Assembly (NCBI RefSeq): GCF_900113605.1
Contig: NZ_FOPY01000012.1
Location: forward strand, 94,590-158,589
DNA: 64,000 bases
Origin: Modicisalibacter xianhensis
Lineage (GTDB): Bacteria > Pseudomonadota > Gammaproteobacteria > Pseudomonadales > Halomonadaceae
Direction: 5' to 3'
Positions 61,510-64,000 of the stretch are shown here, in pieces. Positions within the stretch are counted from its first letter, which is position 1. Each line of letters opens with the position of its first letter. Under the pieces are notes generated by a model. It searched no databases. It was not told the DNA's origin and was given only the letters and a program-made list of their open reading frames with translations. The position numbers were made by a program, and so were the translations under genes.

Positions 61510-61910
61510 ACCCGTGCCCCCTGATTTGATGCGTCGTTCAGTGCTTCGCTTTCAGGCCGGGCACCCACGGTCTGCCAGCCGCCTGAAGCCGCCTGCACAC
61601 CGGACTGCTTGTCCTTGCCAGGCAGGTTCTGGGCTGTGATCGTGGGCTGCTCGCCCATCTTGTACGTTTCGAGAATTTCGTAGCTCACCGTGTGACGGGT
61701 GATATTGAAGAACTTGCGGCAGCCGACGGCATGCACCCATAGCTCGTGGTGAACGCCACGCGGGTTGTCGCGGAAGAACAGATAATCCCCCCAGGCTTCG
61801 TCGGAGCATGCCTCGGGATCCTCAGGGCGCTGGATATGCGCCTGGCCCTTGGGATGAAACTCCTCTTCCTCGCGGTGCTCTTCGCAGTACGGGCAATAGA
61901 TATGAAACAT
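61506..61910 (-). CDS. soxD: Sarcosine oxidase delta subunit
   Basis: A 134-residue SoxD, the zinc-binding subunit. CPYCEEHREEEEF at the N terminus and a later Cys in AVGCRKFF provide the zinc site; FFRDNPRGVHHELWVHA is the family core. AGGAGGTG precedes the ATG at 61910. The C-terminal tail of about 40 residues is longer than needed for the core fold. It is coupled to soxA by ATGA. Confidence 0.93.
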   Translation of the reverse strand: MFHIYCPYCEEHREEEEFHPKGQAHIQRPEDPEACSDEAWGDYLFFRDNPRGVHHELWVHAVGCRKFFNITRHTVSYEILETYKMGEQPTITAQNLPGKDKQSGVQAASGGWQTVGARPESEALNDASNQGARV

Positions 61911-61921
61911 GACGACACCTC

Positions 61922-63172
61922 CTAGTGCGCGACGCCTGCGGCGCCATGCTCGTCGACGAGTGCACCGGTGTTGAAACGATCGATGGAGAACGGGGCAGCG
62001 ATGGGATGCATCTCGCCCTTGGCCAGACTGGCGGCAAACACATGGCCCGAGCCCGGTGTAGCCTTGAACCCCCCGGTCCCCCAACCGCAATTGAAGAACA
62101 GTCCCTTGACCGAGGTGGCCGAGAGGATGGGACAGGCGTCGGGGCAGGTATCGACGATACCACCCCACTGGCGGTTCATGCGTACTCGCGAGAAGATCGG
62201 GAACATCTCGACGATGGCCTGCAGGGTGTGCTCCACCGTCGAGTAGCTGCCCCGCTGGCCGTAGCCCAGATAGCCGTCGATACCCGCACCGATGACCAGG
62301 TCGCCCTTGTCCGACTGGCTGATGTAACCGTGCACATGATTGGACATCACCACCGTGTCGAGAATCGGCTTGAGCGGCTCGGAGACCAGCGCCTGCAGGG
62401 GATGCGATTCCAGCGGCAGCTTGATGCCGGCCATCTTGGCCAGCACGCCGGAGTTGCCAGCCGCCACGCAGCCCACGGTCTTGGCGCCGATGTCGCCACG
62501 GTTGGTATGCACACCGACCACGCGGCCGTCGAGGATCTTGAAGCCGGTGACCTCGGTCTGCTGGAGAATATCGACGCCGCGTGCATCGGCGCCACGAGCG
62601 AAGCCCCAGGCCACGGCATCGTGACGGGCCACCCCGGCACGCGGCTGCCAGGAGGCACCCATGACCGGGTAGCGTGCATTCTTGGAACAGTCCATGATCG
62701 GCACCAGTTCCTGCACGCCCTTGGCGTCCAGCACTTCACTGTCGATGCCGTTCAGCCGGTTGGCGTTCACGCGGCGCTGGATGTCACGCATGTCCTGCAG
62801 GGTGTGGCCGAGGTTCAGCACGCCGCGCTGCGAGAACATCACGTTGTAGTTGAGATCCTGTGACAGCCCCTCCCAGAGTTTCATGGAGTGCTCGTAGAGG
62901 GCCGCCGCTTCGTCCCACAGATAGTTGGAACGCACGATCGTGGTGTTACGTGCAGTGTTGCCACCGCCCAGCCAGCCTTTCTCGATCACCGCGACATTGG
63001 TGATGCCATGTTCCTTGGCCAGGTAGTAGGCCGTGGCCAGGCCGTGACCGCCGCCACCGACAATGATCACGTCGTACTCTTTCTTGGGCGTGGGGTTGCG
63101 CCACTGGCGCTGCCAGTTCTCATGGTGACTGAGCGCGTGCTTGACCAACCCGAAGCCGGAATAGCGTTGCAT
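61922..63172 (-). CDS. soxB: Sarcosine oxidase beta subunit
   Basis: A 416-residue flavoprotein that oxidises sarcosine with O2. The dinucleotide motif GGGGHG is at 39-44 and the expected covalent FMN site is His184 in [10 protein letters not shown]. It also shows [19 protein letters not shown] ([16 protein letters not shown]) flavin contacts. GAGGAGAC precedes the ATG at 63172. It is the first sox gene, 48 bases after glyA. Confidence 0.97.
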   Translation of the reverse strand: MQRYSGFGLVKHALSHHENWQRQWRNPTPKKEYDVIIVGGGGHGLATAYYLAKEHGITNVAVIEKGWLGGGNTARNTTIVRSNYLWDEAAALYEHSMKLWEGLSQDLNYNVMFSQRGVLNLGHTLQDMRDIQRRVNANRLNGIDSEVLDAKGVQELVPIMDCSKNARYPVMGASWQPRAGVARHDAVAWGFARGADARGVDILQQTEVTGFKILDGRVVGVHTNRGDIGAKTVGCVAAGNSGVLAKMAGIKLPLESHPLQALVSEPLKPILDTVVMSNHVHGYISQSDKGDLVIGAGIDGYLGYGQRGSYSTVEHTLQAIVEMFPIFSRVRMNRQWGGIVDTCPDACPILSATSVKGLFFNCGWGTGGFKATPGSGHVFAASLAKGEMHPIAAPFSIDRFNTGALVDEHGAAGVAH

Positions 63173-63188
63173 AGTTTGTCTCCTCGAT

Positions 63189-63207
63189 CGGGCGCCCTTG
63201 GCGCCCG
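63189..63207. other. Stem-loop between glyA and soxB
   Basis: CGGGCGCC (63189-63196) pairs with GGCGCCCG (63200-63207) around a 3-base loop, within the 48-base gap. It has no T-tract, so it may be a processing or stability element, or a partial attenuator, more than a full terminator. Confidence 0.5.
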
Positions 63208-63220
63208 CTGACGGTCAGGC

Positions 63221-64000
63221 TCAGGCCACGGAGGTTGCGTTCTGGGCCGGCTCACTGGGCTGTGCGTCACCATAGACCGGATAGCGCGCGCACAACGCGA
63301 CCACCTTGTCGCGCACCTCGTCTTCCACCGCCGAGGTATTGCCCTGCTCGGCGAGCACGTCGAGGATGTCGCAGATCCAGCCGGCCAGCTGTTCGCAATC
63401 GGCCACGGTGAAGCCCCGCGAGGTGACAGCCGGCGTGCCGATGCGCAGGCCCGAGGTGACAAACGGGCTCTGCGGGTCGTTGGGCACGGCATTCTTGTTG
63501 ACGGTGATGTGCGCCCGGCCGAGTGCCGCATCGGCGTCCTTGCCGGTCACGCCCTGTTTGATCAGCGAGACCAGGAACAGGTGGTCGTCGGTGCCGCCGG
63601 AGACGACGTCGAAGCCGCGTTCGAGGAACACCTGTGCCATGGCGCGGGCATTGTCGATCACCTGGCGCTGGTAGTTGACGAAGTCCTGGCTCATGGCTTC
63701 CTTGAAGGCCACGGCCTTGGCCGCGATCACGTGCATCAGCGGGCCGCCCTGCTGGCCCGGGAACACGGCGCCATTGAGTTTCTTGACCAGCGCCTCATCG
63801 GCATTCGCCGACAGGATCAGGCCGCCGCGCGGGCCGCGCAGCGTCTTGTGCGTGGTAGTGGTCACCACGTGGGCGTGCGGCAGCGGACTGGGATAGAGTC
63901 CGGCGGCGACCAGGCCGGCGACATGCGCCATGTCGACCATCAGGTAGGCCCCGACCTCGTCGGCGATGGCACGGAAGCGGCGCCAGTCGATGACCCGCGA
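63221..64000 (-). CDS. glyA: Serine hydroxymethyltransferase (partial, 5' end outside window)
   Basis: The C-terminal 259 residues of GlyA; the frame is still open at 64000. The PLP lysine is in [14 protein letters not shown]. The reaction interconverts serine and glycine with methylene-THF, matching the glycine and methylene-THF that sarcosine oxidase makes. It is likely a catabolic copy (GlyA linked to sox) and not the housekeeping one, which cannot be proved here. The end is rich in Ala, Gln and Pro. Confidence 0.96.
   Translation of the reverse strand, partial: SRVIDWRRFRAIADEVGAYLMVDMAHVAGLVAAGLYPSPLPHAHVVTTTTHKTLRGPRGGLILSANADEALVKKLNGAVFPGQQGGPLMHVIAAKAVAFKEAMSQDFVNYQRQVIDNARAMAQVFLERGFDVVSGGTDDHLFLVSLIKQGVTGKDADAALGRAHITVNKNAVPNDPQSPFVTSGLRIGTPAVTSRGFTVADCEQLAGWICDILDVLAEQGNTSAVEDEVRDKVVALCARYPVYGDAQPSEPAQNATSVA

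Noticed and set aside
58915..61524. An 869-codon open frame on the plus strand, antisense to soxA
   Set aside because: It mirrors soxA codon by codon, as happens in high-G+C genes with strong third-position bias. The translation has no recognisable domain, and soxA is unambiguous.

Overview
The window is a stretch of gammaproteobacterial chromosome with high G+C and dense gene packing. The gene content is core metabolism and envelope biogenesis: plsB, aceEF, dapA-bamC-purC, purL-mltF-tadA, scpAB-rluB, bepA, trmO. Together with ethanolamine and sarcosine catabolism, this suggests a Halomonas-like member of the Halomonadaceae. That placement is an inference from content and gene order; there is no rRNA here to prove it. 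I see no prophage, insertion sequence, CRISPR array, toxin-antitoxin pair or defence island.

Layout. 1-3577: the Mn-responsive repressor mntR, an ErdR/CrbR-type LuxR response regulator and acetyl-CoA synthetase acs. 3578-8558: sprT, a UPF0149 protein, a ClsB-like phospholipase D protein divergent from plsB. 8569-11710 (minus): rsmJ, uppP, tsaB, adk. 11946-17684 (minus): aceF (three lipoyl domains, TTG start), aceE and ampD. 17760-20640: nadC, a GNAT acetyltransferase, an unusual acireductone dioxygenase and trmO. 20667-24243 (minus): dapA-bamC-MBL protein-purC, a Pseudomonas-like operon. 24470-29045: bcp, an AI-2E/PerM permease, a TusA-like protein, bepA and nadA. 29232-34098 (minus): two tandem tRNA-Lys genes, rluB, scpB, scpA (coupled by ATGA overlaps) and radD. 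34258-39348: a zinc-ribbon protein, then eutR divergent from eutB-eutC and an ethanolamine permease. 39555-46487: purL, mltF, tadA, tesB. 46570-56772: an alcohol dehydrogenase with a divergent AraC regulator, a TauE permease, a diguanylate cyclase, a DUF4385 protein, a homocysteine S-methyltransferase-like protein, and an AraC regulator divergent from a flavin oxidase followed by an MFS transporter. 56905-64000 (minus): purU and the sarcosine oxidase operon glyA-soxB-soxD-soxA-soxG.

How the parts work together. EutBC makes acetaldehyde and ammonia from ethanolamine without a microcompartment; the acetaldehyde must be oxidised elsewhere to acetate, which Acs can activate. The sox cluster handles sarcosine from glycine betaine breakdown: SoxBDAG yields glycine, H2O2 and methylene-tetrahydrofolate, GlyA interconverts glycine and serine, and PurU recycles formyl-tetrahydrofolate. 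PlsB and the ClsB-like protein are both phospholipid enzymes on a divergent pair.

The most notable observations are a metal-ligand substitution in the acireductone dioxygenase (His to Tyr at the second cupin ligand), a nested palindromic REP-like element at 39433-39533, and a set of unreported-looking operator-like repeats in the divergent control regions (eutR/eutB, adh/AraC, AraC/flavin oxidase) and upstream of aceE and acs. I found no clearly novel multi-gene system.
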